32,358 bases of DNA from Nonomuraea basaltis (GCF_005893125.1 NZ_VCJS01000148.1:1-32358), one strand, 5' to 3'; numbered from the stretch's first letter, positions 22,532 through 30,924 are shown. Translations and numbers: made by a program. Notes: generated by a model not told the origin, from the letters alone.

Positions 22532-23578
22532 CTAGCCGATGCGCCAGGTGTCGCCACCCAGGAGTAGATCGCTCAGGTCGCCGGGCCCCTTCTGCGCCAC
22601 CGCCTCTTCGAGCTGCTCGGCCATGAGCACGTCGTACGCCGGCCGGTCCACGCTGCGGAAGACGCCGATCGGCACGTGCTCGAACGCCGGCTCGTCCAGC
22701 CTGCTCAGTGCGAAGGCCACCGACGGGTCCGGGTTGTGCGCGTCGTGCACGAGGATGCGGTCCTCGCTCGCCGACTCGCGGGGGACGACTTCGAGGTTGC
22801 CGTCCTGGCCGCGTACGACGGCCTTGGAGGCGCTCACGATCGGCTGCCCGTGCTCCAGGCGCAGCGTGATGTCGTCGCGGACCTCAGGGTCCTTGAGCTG
22901 CTCGAAGGCGTTGTCGTTGAAGATGTTGCAGTTCTGGTAGATCTCCACCAGCGACGTGCCGCGGTGCGCCGTGGCCTCGCGCAGCACCGACTGCAGGTGC
23001 TTGCGGTCGGAGTCGAGGGTGCGGGCCACGAAAGACGCCTCGGCGCCGATGGCCAGCGAGATCGGGTTGAACGGCTTGTCCAGCGACCCCATCGGCGTCG
23101 ACTTGGTGATCTTGCCGACCTCGGAGGTGGGCGAGTACTGGCCCTTGGTCAGACCGTAGATCCTGTTGTTGAACAGCAGGATGTTCAGGTTGACGTTGCG
23201 GCGCAGCGCGTGGATCAGGTGGTTGCCGCCGATGGACAGCGCGTCTCCGTCACCGGTGATCACCCACACGCTCAGGTCGGGGCGGGAGGCCGCGAGCCCG
23301 GTCGCGATCGCGGGCGCGCGCCCGTGGATCGAGTGGAACCCGTACGTGTTCAGGTAGTACGGGAACCGCGACGAGCACCCGATGCCCGACACGAACACGA
23401 TGTTCTCGCGCTTGAGCCCCAGCTCCGGCAGGAAGCTCTGCACCGCTGCCAGGATCGCGTAGTCACCGCAGCCGGGGCACCATCGGACCTCCTGATCGGA
23501 CTTGAAATCCTTCAAGCCTTGCTTGACGTCCGTCTTGGGAACGAGGGACAGGCCCTTTCCGTTCACGAGCTCAGTCAC
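22532..23578 (-). CDS. korB: 2-oxoacid:ferredoxin oxidoreductase, beta subunit
   Basis: A 348-residue thiamine-diphosphate-binding subunit. WCPGCGDYAI is the family N-terminus with its cysteines, and GDGDALSIGGNHLIHALRRN with LLFNNRIYGLTKGQYSP forms the TPP/Mg site (GDG then NN). With KorA it oxidises 2-oxoglutarate or a related 2-oxoacid to acyl-CoA and CO2 while reducing ferredoxin. It shares 8 nt with the korA end (23571-23578), so translation is coupled. Such enzymes feed electrons to ferredoxin-linked acceptors; the partial complex I nearby is a possible user (inference). Confidence 0.93.
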   Translation of the reverse strand: MTELVNGKGLSLVPKTDVKQGLKDFKSDQEVRWCPGCGDYAILAAVQSFLPELGLKRENIVFVSGIGCSSRFPYYLNTYGFHSIHGRAPAIATGLAASRPDLSVWVITGDGDALSIGGNHLIHALRRNVNLNILLFNNRIYGLTKGQYSPTSEVGKITKSTPMGSLDKPFNPISLAIGAEASFVARTLDSDRKHLQSVLREATAHRGTSLVEIYQNCNIFNDNAFEQLKDPEVRDDITLRLEHGQPIVSASKAVVRGQDGNLEVVPRESASEDRILVHDAHNPDPSVAFALSRLDEPAFEHVPIGVFRSVDRPAYDVLMAEQLEEAVAQKGPGDLSDLLLGGDTWRIG

Positions 23579-25415
23579 TGTCGATCACGTCCTGGATGAC
23601 TCCGGCCAGCTCCTCGGCCTTGAACGGGAGCCCGCGCACACGGTTGTAGCTGATCACGTCGACGAGGTAGCGGGCGCGCAGCAGCAGGGCGAGCTGGCCG
23701 AGGTTGATCTCGGGCAGCAGCACCTTGTCGTAGCGCTTGAGCACCTCGCCGGTGTTGGCGGGCAGCGGGTTGAGGTGGCGCAGGTGGGCCTGGGCGACCT
23801 TGCCGCCGGTCTTCCTGATCCGCCGGATGGCCGCGGCGATCGGCCCGTACGTCGAGCCCCAGCCGACGACCAGCACCTTGGCATCGCCGTCGGCGTCGTC
23901 GACCTCCAGGTCGGGCACGTCGATGCCGTCGATCTTGGCGGCCCGGGTGCGGACCATGAGGTCGTGGTTGTCCGGGTCATAGGAGATGTTGCCGGTGCCG
24001 TCGGCCTTCTCGATGCCGCCGATCCGGTGCTCCAGACCGGGCGTGCCCGGGATGGCCCACGGGCGGGCGAGGGTGTCGGTGTCCCGCTTGAACGGCAGGA
24101 ACTCGCCGTCGTCGCCGTTGGGCTCGGTGGTGTAATCCTGTGAAATGTCAGGCAAGTCGGAAACTTCGGGCAGGCGCCACGGCTCCGAGCCGTTGGCCAG
24201 GTAGCCGTCCGAGAGCAGCATGACCGGAGTGCGATATTTGACCGCGATCCTGACCGCCTCGATGGCCGCGTCGAAGCAGTCGCTGGGCGACATCGGCGCC
24301 ACGATCGGCACCGGGGACTCGCCGTTGCGGCCGTACATGGCCATCAGCAGGTCGGTCTGCTCGGTCTTGGTCGGCATGCCGGTGCTCGGCCCGGCCCGCT
24401 GCACGTCCACAATGATCAAGGGCAGCTCGGTGGTGACCGCCAGGCCGACCGTCTCGGCCTTCAACGCCACGCCGGGACCCGACGTGGTGGTCACGCCCAG
24501 CGCACCGCCGAACGCGGCCCCCAGCGCCGCGCCGACGCCCGCGATCTCGTCCTCCGCCTGGAAGGTGCGGATGCCGAACCGCTTGTGCTTGCTGAGCTCG
24601 TGCAGGATGTCGCTGGCCGGGGTGATCGGATAGGAGCCCAGGAACAGCGGCAGCTTGGACTGCACGCTGGCGGCGATCAGGCCGTAGGCGAGAGCCTGGT
24701 TTCCGGAAATATTGCGATAGACGCCGGGCGCCAGCCGCGCCGGCTTGACCTCGTACGACACCGAGAACGACTCGGTGGTCTCACCGTAGTTCCAGCCCGC
24801 CTGGAAGGCCGCGATGTTGGCCTTGGCGATCTCGGGCTTCTTGGCGAACTTCTGCTCGAGAAACTTGATCGTGTGCTCGGTCGGCCGGTGGTAGAGCCAG
24901 CTGAGCAGGCCGAGGGCGAACATGTTCTTCGACCGCTCGGCGTCCTTCTTGGACAGGTCGAAGCCCTCGAGGGCCTTGACGGTGAGCGAGGTCAGCGGCA
25001 CCGCGTGGATCCGCCACTCGCTGAGCGAATCGTCCTCCAGCGGGTTGGCGGCGTAGCCGACCTTCTGCAGGTTGCGCTTGGTGAACTCGTCCGTGTTCGC
25101 GATGATGTCGGAGCCCCGGGGCAGGTCGCCCAGGTTGGCCTTGAGTGCCGCCGGGTTCATGGCCACGAGCACGTTCGGCGCGTCGCCGGGCGTAAGAATG
25201 TCGTGATCGGCGAAGTGGAGCTGGAAGCTCGACACGCCGGGCAGGGTGCCTGCGGGTGCGCGGATCTCAGCCGGAAAGTTGGGCAGTGTCGACAGGTCGT
25301 TGCCGAACTCTGCGGTGCCCGCCGTGAAGCGGTCGCCGGTGAGCTGCATGCCGTCGCCGGAGTCTCCAGCGAACCTGATGATCACGCGGTCGAGTTGCTG
25401 GACCTGCTTTGTCAC
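23571..25415 (-). CDS. korA: 2-oxoacid:ferredoxin oxidoreductase, fused gamma-alpha subunit
   Basis: A 614-residue subunit. The N-terminal gamma domain contains RFAGDSGDGMQLTG, and the alpha domain carries the pyrophosphate-interacting motif around YPITPASDILHELSKHKRFG with TFQAEDEIAGVGAALGAAFGG and TTTSGPGVALKAE. The fusion is normal for actinobacterial KorA. Start GTG 25415, GAGGAGG 8 nt upstream. A candidate 18-codon reading frame with its own ribosome site ends two codons before this start in the same frame. Confidence 0.93.
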   Translation of the reverse strand: MTKQVQQLDRVIIRFAGDSGDGMQLTGDRFTAGTAEFGNDLSTLPNFPAEIRAPAGTLPGVSSFQLHFADHDILTPGDAPNVLVAMNPAALKANLGDLPRGSDIIANTDEFTKRNLQKVGYAANPLEDDSLSEWRIHAVPLTSLTVKALEGFDLSKKDAERSKNMFALGLLSWLYHRPTEHTIKFLEQKFAKKPEIAKANIAAFQAGWNYGETTESFSVSYEVKPARLAPGVYRNISGNQALAYGLIAASVQSKLPLFLGSYPITPASDILHELSKHKRFGIRTFQAEDEIAGVGAALGAAFGGALGVTTTSGPGVALKAETVGLAVTTELPLIIVDVQRAGPSTGMPTKTEQTDLLMAMYGRNGESPVPIVAPMSPSDCFDAAIEAVRIAVKYRTPVMLLSDGYLANGSEPWRLPEVSDLPDISQDYTTEPNGDDGEFLPFKRDTDTLARPWAIPGTPGLEHRIGGIEKADGTGNISYDPDNHDLMVRTRAAKIDGIDVPDLEVDDADGDAKVLVVGWGSTYGPIAAAIRRIRKTGGKVAQAHLRHLNPLPANTGEVLKRYDKVLLPEINLGQLALLLRARYLVDVISYNRVRGLPFKAEELAGVIQDVIDSD

Positions 25416-25418
25416 AGC

Positions 25419-25475
25419 TCAGTCCTCCTCGACGCGCCAAGGCGCGGTTGCTTTGGGCGCGTTCTCTGTATCCAT
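25419..25475 (-). CDS. Candidate 18-codon leader ORF of korA
   Basis: ATG 25475 to TGA 25419 encodes MDTENAPKATAPWRVEED. It has GAGGA 6 nt before the ATG, and the korA Shine-Dalgarno lies inside its last codons, so ribosomes ending here could restart at korA. It is in the same frame as korA, with only a stop and one codon between them. No family is recognised. It could be a regulatory leader, a remnant of a longer KorA N-terminus, or chance; the ribosome site argues mildly for translation. Confidence 0.35.
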   Translation of the reverse strand: MDTENAPKATAPWRVEED

Positions 25476-25582
25476 GCTAGATCCTCGGAAGGTCACGCGT
25501 TTGCACGCCGCCGAAAGCGGGTAAACGCGGTCGGGAATTCAGGGTGAGGTCGGAGAACAACGACGACACAGTCCGGACGCGA

Positions 25583-25606
25583 GCCTGCAGAGGTCTACAT
25601 GCAGGC
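25583..25606 (-). terminator. Possible hairpin in the 249-nt korA/deacetylase spacer
   Basis: GCCTGCA (25583-25589) pairs with TGCAGGC (25600-25606), seven base pairs around a ten-base loop, downstream of the deacetylase stop on the minus strand. No T run. The rest of the spacer (25416-25664) shows no gene other than the leader ORF; a 60-codon frame there has no ribosome site. Confidence 0.35.
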
Positions 25607-25664
25607 GGGCGAACAGGACGGTTCGGGTCACGAGCGCCAACTATACGTCCCCCCAACACGTGCG

Positions 25665-27146
25665 CTACGTCAGGGGCTGCTTACGGGATGGCTCGCTCCC
25701 TGACCTGTACAGGCGTCCGGCCTGCATTCGTGCAGAGCCGTACAACTCAGGAACGGTTACGAAGCTGTATCCCTTCCCGCGCAACCTTTTGAGGATGTCC
25801 GGAACCGCGTCAACGGTCTCGCGATCGGTGTCGTGCATACGAATGATCGCACCTGGATGCGCCTTGCGCACGACGGTGTTCGCGATGTCCGCCGCCGTGC
25901 CGTCCCGCTGATCCTCGGTGTCGACGTTCCAGGTGACGAGCGAGTACCCCATATCGCGCGCGACGTTGCGCAGGTCCTGGCTCACGGCCCCGTACGGCGG
26001 CCGCACCAGCGTCGGCGCCTGCCCGATGGCCGCCGCGACCGCGTCCGCGGTACGCGCGAGGGAGTCGGTGATCTTGCTGGTCGGCTGCTTCGACAGGTCC
26101 CGGTGCGCCCAGCTGTGGTTCCCGATCAGGTGACCGTCCGCGCTCATCCTGCGCAGCAGCTCGGGCTGCGCGACGGCGCCGTTGCCGACCGCGAAGAACG
26201 TGGCCCGCGCCCGGCCCTCCACCAGGAGGTCCAGCAGCCGTCCTGTGCGCGGCCCCGGCCCGTCGTCGAACGTCAGCGCGACGCACTTGACCTTGGCGCA
26301 GTCCACGGTCCCCGCCTTGTTGCTGACGGCGGCGGGATTGTTCCTGGGCAACGGGGCGCCTTCGTCGTCGGAGACGTAGCCGGTGGCCACCGCCTCCCGG
26401 GCGCTCGCCTGAGCCCGCCGCCCCAGGCCGGACAGCAGCGGCGCCACCTGCCCCGCCGGGACGGCCACGGCCAGCCGCCCCAGCGAGCACGTCCCGATCT
26501 GGCAGTCGTCGAACTCGACCACCAGGTCCCCGTTCCGGTTGAACGCCATCGAGTCGAACTGGTCACCGCCGCCCGTCACCGCGTCCCGTTCGACCTGCGA
26601 CCCGCGCTCCGTGAGCTGCTCCCTGACCAGCGCCGCGAGCGCGTCCAGCGCGCTCTGGCCGGCCAGCAGCCCGGTGGACCCGACCGCCTGGTTCTCGCCC
26701 GGATCGAACCAGTACGTCCGCGTGGAGTTGTCCCACCTCGTCCCCAGGAACTCGCCGGTGCGCAGCCGTACCGCGACCGCCTTGGGGGAGGCGGCGGCCA
26801 GTTGCCAGTTCACGTTCAGCTCGGGACGCGGGTACGCGACGCTGCCCTTGGTTCGCTCGCGGAAGTCGCGCAGCTGCCGCTGGGCCCGCGCGCGCAGCGC
26901 CTTGTTGAGCGCGGGGGCGTCGGCCAGCTCGGGGTAGGCGATGTGCACGTATCGGCTGCTGGAGGAGTCCCGGCCGGTCAGCGTCCTGGTGGACAGGCCG
27001 GTGACGGCCGCCGGATCGGCAAAGTCGATCAACGTCGGCTCTGCCGGGACAATGATGTCCCGCTCGGGAGAGGAGGCGGCCAGGCCGCATCCTCCGGCCG
27101 AGAGGGCCAGCAGAGCGATTCCGGAAAAGAATCGCAATTTGTGCAT
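25665..27146 (-). CDS. Polysaccharide deacetylase (NodB domain) lipoprotein
   Basis: A 493-residue exported protein. The N-terminus MHKLRFFSGIALLALSAGGC has a signal peptide and a lipobox-like AGGC with Cys20. A long unassigned region (about 30-280) precedes a NodB homology domain: TFDDGPG (metal Asp pair), NHSWAH with both histidine ligands, RPPYG, TWNVDTED and IIRMHD. It should remove N-acetyl groups from peptidoglycan or another surface glycan outside the membrane. The long N-terminal part resembles DUF3298/DUF4163-like extracytoplasmic domains only loosely. No Shine-Dalgarno is obvious; ATG 27146 is kept because the signal peptide fits. Confidence 0.85.
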   Translation of the reverse strand: MHKLRFFSGIALLALSAGGCGLAASSPERDIIVPAEPTLIDFADPAAVTGLSTRTLTGRDSSSSRYVHIAYPELADAPALNKALRARAQRQLRDFRERTKGSVAYPRPELNVNWQLAAASPKAVAVRLRTGEFLGTRWDNSTRTYWFDPGENQAVGSTGLLAGQSALDALAALVREQLTERGSQVERDAVTGGGDQFDSMAFNRNGDLVVEFDDCQIGTCSLGRLAVAVPAGQVAPLLSGLGRRAQASAREAVATGYVSDDEGAPLPRNNPAAVSNKAGTVDCAKVKCVALTFDDGPGPRTGRLLDLLVEGRARATFFAVGNGAVAQPELLRRMSADGHLIGNHSWAHRDLSKQPTSKITDSLARTADAVAAAIGQAPTLVRPPYGAVSQDLRNVARDMGYSLVTWNVDTEDQRDGTAADIANTVVRKAHPGAIIRMHDTDRETVDAVPDILKRLRGKGYSFVTVPELYGSARMQAGRLYRSGSEPSRKQPLT

Positions 27147-27309
27147 GGGTGTCAGGGTATGTTGCCGATCTTTCTGTTTACCCCGATTTGGGGTGATCGG
27201 GTGCGAGGCTTTGACCGACCCTCGGTTTGCGACTCGCTCCCTGCTGTTCCGGGCGGTCGCTGGGTCCGTCCCCTGGGTTGTCGCTGGGTTACTGGGTTAC
27301 GATCACGTC

Positions 27310-27681
27310 ATGGACGGCTATTTCGGGTCGTACGTGCTGGTCGCCGCGTTGCTCGCCATCGGCGTCGCCATCGTGGCCGGGGCCCTCATGGCCAACCGCC
27401 TCCTCCGCCCGACCCGTCCCACGCCAGAAAAGCTGACCACGTACGAGTGCGGGGTCGACCCGGTGGGCGAGGGGTGGGCGCAGTCGCAGGTCCGCTACTA
27501 CGTCTTCACGTACCTGTACGTCGTGTTCGCGGTGGACGCCGTCTTCCTGTTCCCCTGGGCCACCGTCTTCGACGCGCCCGGCTACGGGGTGACGACGCTG
27601 GTGGAGATGTTCGTGTTCCTGGGCTTCATCGCCCTGGGCATCGTGTACGCGTGGCGAAAGCGCGTGCTCACCTGGACCTAG
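27310..27681 (+). CDS. nuoA: NADH-quinone oxidoreductase subunit A
   Basis: A 123-residue three-helix membrane protein with TYECGVDPVGEGWAQSQVRYYVFTYLYVVFAVDAVFLFPWA, the diagnostic NuoA core, including its conserved glutamate and cysteine. NuoA sits at the junction between the membrane arm and the quinone site. ATG 27310 is chosen for length; the upstream open frame is uncharacteristic. The ribosome site is weak. TGGGTTAC occurs twice just before the start (within 27285-27300), of unknown use. First gene of an accessory nuo operon. Confidence 0.92.
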   Translation: MDGYFGSYVLVAALLAIGVAIVAGALMANRLLRPTRPTPEKLTTYECGVDPVGEGWAQSQVRYYVFTYLYVVFAVDAVFLFPWATVFDAPGYGVTTLVEMFVFLGFIALGIVYAWRKRVLTWT

Positions 27682-27721
27682 ATCGGGACGCTTCTTTGCC
27701 TGGCCGGCGATCCGCGCAACA

Positions 27722-28261
27722 ATGGTCAGTATGGCAGCAACGGATCTCCCGATGCCCACGGTGGGGCCGATCTCCCGATTGGCACCCAAGCCGATGCGGT
27801 TCGTGCTCAACTGGGGCCGCCGCTATTCGCTGTGGGTGTTCAACTTCGGGCTGGCCTGCTGCGCGATCGAGTTCATCGCGACGTCGATGAGCAGGCACGA
27901 CTTCATCCGGTTCGGCGTGATCCCGTTCGCGAACGGCCCGCGGCAGGCCGACCTCATGATCGTCTCGGGCACGGTCACCGACAAGATGGCCCCGGCCGTG
28001 AAGCGGCTCTACGAGCAGATGCCCGACCCGAAATACGTGATCTCGTTCGGCGCCTGCTCCAACACCGGCGGCCCCTACTGGGACTCCTACTGCGTGACCA
28101 ACGGCGTGGACCAGATCATCCCTGTGGACATCTACGTGCCCGGCTGCCCGCCCAGACCCGAGGCTCTCCTCTACGGCATCATGAAGCTCCAGGAGAAGAT
28201 CGCCGCGGAGAAGCTCAGCGACCGCTACGTGTGGTCCCGCTCGCACGCGGACCAGGCATGA
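27722..28261 (+). CDS. nuoB: NADH-quinone oxidoreductase subunit B (N2 cluster)
   Basis: A 179-residue protein with the four cysteines of iron-sulfur cluster N2: the adjacent pair in FGLACCAIEF, one in FGACSNTGG and one in VPGCPPRPEAL. This subunit passes electrons from the peripheral chain to quinone. ATG 27722 is used; ATG 27731 or 27752 would also keep the core. The ribosome site is weak. It lies 40 nt after nuoA and shares ATGA with nuoC. Confidence 0.93.
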   Translation: MVSMAATDLPMPTVGPISRLAPKPMRFVLNWGRRYSLWVFNFGLACCAIEFIATSMSRHDFIRFGVIPFANGPRQADLMIVSGTVTDKMAPAVKRLYEQMPDPKYVISFGACSNTGGPYWDSYCVTNGVDQIIPVDIYVPGCPPRPEALLYGIMKLQEKIAAEKLSDRYVWSRSHADQA

Positions 28262-28800
28262 ACGCCGGGATCTCGGAGCGTTTCGGCGACCGCGCCCAGA
28301 TCTCCGAGTCGTACGGCGACACCACGGTCGACGTCGCCCCCGCCGACTGGATCGAGCTGCTGACGTTCGTCCGCGACGACCTCGGCTACGCGTTCTTCGA
28401 CTGGCTGACGGGGGTCGACGACCCGCCCGAAGCCTTCCAGGTCGTGGTCCACGTCTACAACCAGGCCGCCGGCGAGCGCCTGCTGCTGCGCACCCGGGTG
28501 CCGCGCGCCGACCCGCACCTGCCCACCGCCGTCGGCGTCTACCGGGGTGCGAACTGGCACGAGCGCGAGACGTACGAGATGTTCGGCGTGATCTTCGACG
28601 GTCATCCCTACCTGGTGCCGCTGCTGCTGCCCGACGGCTTCGAAGGCCACCCGCTGCGCAAGGACTTCATCCTGGCCGCCCGCGTGGCCAAGGCGTGGCC
28701 CGGCGCCAAGGAGCCCGGCGAATCCGGGCACGGCGCCCCGAGCCGCCGCAAGACACTGCCACCCGGAGTCCCGGCCGACTGGGGCACACCCGATGCCTGA
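28258..28800 (+). CDS. nuoC: NADH-quinone oxidoreductase subunit C (30 kDa)
   Basis: A 180-residue protein with the 30-kDa subunit signature ERETYEMFGVIFDGHPYL followed by LLLPDGFEGHPLRKDF. It belongs to the hydrophilic arm close to the quinone site, normally next to NuoD. It is not fused to a NuoD domain: the C-terminal 30 residues are a Pro/Gly/Arg-rich tail, and the next full gene is nuoH. It overlaps nuoB by ATGA and the 36-codon ORF by 8 nt. Confidence 0.9.
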   Translation: MNAGISERFGDRAQISESYGDTTVDVAPADWIELLTFVRDDLGYAFFDWLTGVDDPPEAFQVVVHVYNQAAGERLLLRTRVPRADPHLPTAVGVYRGANWHERETYEMFGVIFDGHPYLVPLLLPDGFEGHPLRKDFILAARVAKAWPGAKEPGESGHGAPSRRKTLPPGVPADWGTPDA

Positions 28801-28903
28801 CCTGCCGCGCCGCGGCCGCCCGATTCGCGCGGCGGCCCCGGACCGTGACGTGAGCCCGATCCTCGTAGTGGCGCAGAGCGACTGGGAGCCGCCCGATGCT
28901 TGA
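28793..28903 (+). CDS. Candidate 36-codon ORF bridging nuoC and nuoH
   Basis: ATG 28793 to TGA 28903 overlaps the nuoC stop by 8 nt and the nuoH start by 8 nt, filling the junction exactly. It encodes a basic, proline- and arginine-rich peptide (MPDLPRRGRPIRAAAP ...). GGGG lies about 9 nt upstream of the ATG. No family is recognised and no NuoD motif is visible. It may be a coupling ORF that carries ribosomes from nuoC to nuoH, or the scar of a lost nuoD. Confidence 0.35.
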   Translation: MPDLPRRGRPIRAAAPDRDVSPILVVAQSDWEPPDA

Positions 28904-29837
28904 CGTGGTGCTGAGCTTCGCCGTCATCCTCATCGTGTTCCTGGTGTTCCCCCTGATCGTCGGGCAGACCGAGCACAAGGTCATGGCCCACATGCAGTCG
29001 CGGCTCGGCCCCATGTACGCGGGCGGCTTCCACGGCTGGGCGCAGCTCATCGCCGACGGGGTGAAGTTCGCGCAGAAGGAGGACGTCATCCCGGCCGCGG
29101 CAGACCGCCGCATCTTCATGATCGCTCCCGGCGTGGCGCTCGTCCCGTACCTGGTCGTGCTGATCGCCATCCCCATCGACCGCGGCCGGGTGGCCGTGGA
29201 CCTCGACCTCGGCCTCTTCTTCGTGCTCGCCGTCATGGGCATCGGCGTACTGGGGTCGATCATGGCCGGGTGGGCCTCGGCCAACAAGTACTCGGTGCTC
29301 GGGGGCATGCGGTCGGCCGCCCAGCTCATGTCGTACGAGCTGCCGCTGGTGCTGGCGGCCTCCTCGGTGGCGATGGCCGCGGGCACGCTGTCGATCCCGG
29401 GGATCGTGGAGGCGTGGCAGTGGTGGTGGCTGCCGTGGCAGGCGATCGGCGGCGTGGTCTTCTTCCTGGCCGGCCTGGCGGAGCTGCGCCGGCCTCCGTT
29501 CGACATGCCGATCGCCGAGTCCGAGATCATCATGGGCCCGATGACGGAGTACACCGGCATGCGTTTCGCCCTGTTCATGCTCGCCGAGTACGCCGGGATC
29601 GTGGTGCTGTCCTTCCTGACCACCGTCCTGTTCCTGGGCGGCTGGCACGGGCCGTTCCTGCCCGGCTGGCTGTGGACGCTGGTCAAGGTCTTCGTGCTGG
29701 CGTTCGTGGTGATCTGGCTCCGTGTCACCTATCCGCGGCTGCGCGAGGACCAGCTCCAGAAACTCGCCTGGGCCGGCCTCGTGCCCCTCGCCCTCGTTCA
29801 GCTGGCCCTCACCGGAGTCGTCAAGGTCCTCATCTGA
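28896..29837 (+). CDS. nuoH: NADH-quinone oxidoreductase subunit H
   Basis: A 313-residue membrane protein with about eight helices. EHKVMAHMQSRLGPMYAG is the NuoH signature near residue 26, and AELRRPPFDMPIAESEIIMGPMTEYTGMRFALFMLAEY carries the acidic quinone-chamber loop. NuoH forms most of the quinone channel and the link to proton pumping. ATG 28896 lies in a copy of the same 16-bp repeat as the nuoC end. It is followed not by nuoI but by two unrelated genes. Confidence 0.93.
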   Translation: MLDVVLSFAVILIVFLVFPLIVGQTEHKVMAHMQSRLGPMYAGGFHGWAQLIADGVKFAQKEDVIPAAADRRIFMIAPGVALVPYLVVLIAIPIDRGRVAVDLDLGLFFVLAVMGIGVLGSIMAGWASANKYSVLGGMRSAAQLMSYELPLVLAASSVAMAAGTLSIPGIVEAWQWWWLPWQAIGGVVFFLAGLAELRRPPFDMPIAESEIIMGPMTEYTGMRFALFMLAEYAGIVVLSFLTTVLFLGGWHGPFLPGWLWTLVKVFVLAFVVIWLRVTYPRLREDQLQKLAWAGLVPLALVQLALTGVVKVLI

Positions 29838-29856
29838 GCACCGCGCCGCCTTTTGT

Positions 29857-29883
29857 GGAAACTTTACGTTCGCCTTATTCGTC
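29857..29883 (+). promoter_or_regulatory. Candidate ECF-type promoter of the duplicated-domain membrane protein
   Basis: GGAAAC at 29857-29862, 17 nt, CGTC at 29880-29883. This is the general SigE/SigM-type pattern (GGAAC, 16-17 nt, CGTC), not the TGTAAC/CGA type. It lies just after the nuoH stop in a short AT-rich stretch, so the insert may have its own promoter. Confidence 0.35.
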
Positions 29884-29916
29884 ATATCTGAACGGGGGCC
29901 TCTGGGGGTATGACGA

Positions 29917-30867
29917 ATGTACGAACTTCTTCCAGTAGCGGGCGCGACAAAGGGCAGTCGATGCCCCACAACCATGCTGACCACCGACGGTCCGGCCCTG
30001 GCGGTCACCGACAAGGCCTCAGGCCATTCGGTACGCCTGACACCGGAACGCCTCTACCACTACCGCTATGACCTGAAGAAAGGCGACGAGCCCCATTCCG
30101 TACAGGGCTTGGCCGCGCTGGACGCCGACGGCCTGGTCCTGCTCGACCTGCCGGGCGACTGGCACCCGCCCCACCTGGAGAGGTTCGCGCAAAGAGCCGG
30201 AATCCCGCTGGTGGACGCCCGCGACCAGCCCTCTGGACAGGTACGGACGGTCCTCGCCGGCCGCGCCCCGGGCTGGCAACGCATACGCGGCCTCTCCCGC
30301 CCGTTCCTCACCAAATGGCGCAGAACAGTGGCCATTTGCGCGGGCGTGGTCGGAATGGGTGTCATGGCCTACCTGGCCTCCCTGGGGATGTGGGCCGCAT
30401 GGCGCGGCGTCGCCTCGATCGGCCGGATAATCCTCGACATTGTCGAGGCCAAATGGCTGGTCGTGGCCTTCAGTCCCGCGTTGCTGGTCATACGGCCCGT
30501 CATAGCCCGCATTCACCGCTGGCGCGTCAGGCAGGGCTCGATCCTGGGCCCGCCCAGCGGCCCGTACCTGGTCGGCAAACATTCCGGCAAGCTCCAGATC
30601 ATCCAGGGCAACGAGGTCGTCGCCAACCTCCGCCTGGGTGAAGTCCCCGGTCGCGTCTTCAGCCTGTTCCTCTACCGGTACGACGATCTGACCGGTCTCT
30701 TCATCCTCGACCGAACCGGCCGGGCTCTCCACCACCTCCCCGGCCCCTGGCCTCCGGACGACGTGGACCGCTTCGCCAAACGCCACGGTCTGTTCCTGGC
30801 GGCGCACCGGGTGTCGCGAGAGGAGTACCTCGCCCTGGTCAGGAACACCAAGGAAGCCATCCCCTGA
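29917..30867 (+). CDS. Membrane protein with two homologous soluble domains, function unknown
   Basis: A 316-residue protein of unrecognised family. Residues 46-99 (LYHYRYD ... LDADGLVLLDLPGDWHPPHLERFAQRAGIPL) and about 250-295 (FLYRYDD ... LDRTGRALHHLPGPWPPDDVDRFAKRHGLFL) are clearly related, giving a duplicated module on either side of two membrane helices (about 137-160 and 178-197). With a hairpin of two helices both modules would lie on the same face, presumably the cytoplasm. GGGGG lies 8 nt before ATG 29917; ATG 29974-region alternatives exist. It sits between nuoH and the convergent kinase. A sensing or scaffold role is guesswork. Confidence 0.75.
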   Translation: MYELLPVAGATKGSRCPTTMLTTDGPALAVTDKASGHSVRLTPERLYHYRYDLKKGDEPHSVQGLAALDADGLVLLDLPGDWHPPHLERFAQRAGIPLVDARDQPSGQVRTVLAGRAPGWQRIRGLSRPFLTKWRRTVAICAGVVGMGVMAYLASLGMWAAWRGVASIGRIILDIVEAKWLVVAFSPALLVIRPVIARIHRWRVRQGSILGPPSGPYLVGKHSGKLQIIQGNEVVANLRLGEVPGRVFSLFLYRYDDLTGLFILDRTGRALHHLPGPWPPDDVDRFAKRHGLFLAAHRVSREEYLALVRNTKEAIP

Positions 30868-30882
30868 CGCCAGTCTCTCCAT

Positions 30883-30924
30883 CACACGGACGGCACCAGG
30901 TGTGCCGAGGTGCCGGTGCGTGTG
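30883..30924. terminator. Bidirectional terminator hairpin between convergent genes
   Basis: CGGCACC (30891-30897) pairs with GGTGCCG (30909-30915), and the outer CACAC (30883-30887) with GTGTG (30920-30924). It fills the 57-nt space between the duplicated-domain gene and the kinase stop codon and could serve both. Confidence 0.6.

Noticed and set aside
25477..25659. 60-codon frame upstream of korA on the minus strand
   Set aside because: GTG start without ribosome site, overlaps a hairpin and the leader region, no recognisable motif.
27179..27195. ACCCC-GATTT-GGGGT hairpin upstream of nuoA as a riboswitch or terminator
   Set aside because: Five base pairs with no T run and no known riboswitch core; too little to call.
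25833..27890. Plus-strand frame of 685 codons across the deacetylase, nuoA and part of nuoB
   Set aside because: It is antisense to a clear NodB protein and out of frame with nuoA and nuoB; its composition is typical of a high-GC shadow frame.
28608..30014. Minus-strand frames of 468 and 353 codons opposite nuoC/nuoH
   Set aside because: His/Asp/Arg-rich shadow text with no domain; NuoH motifs are clear on the plus strand.
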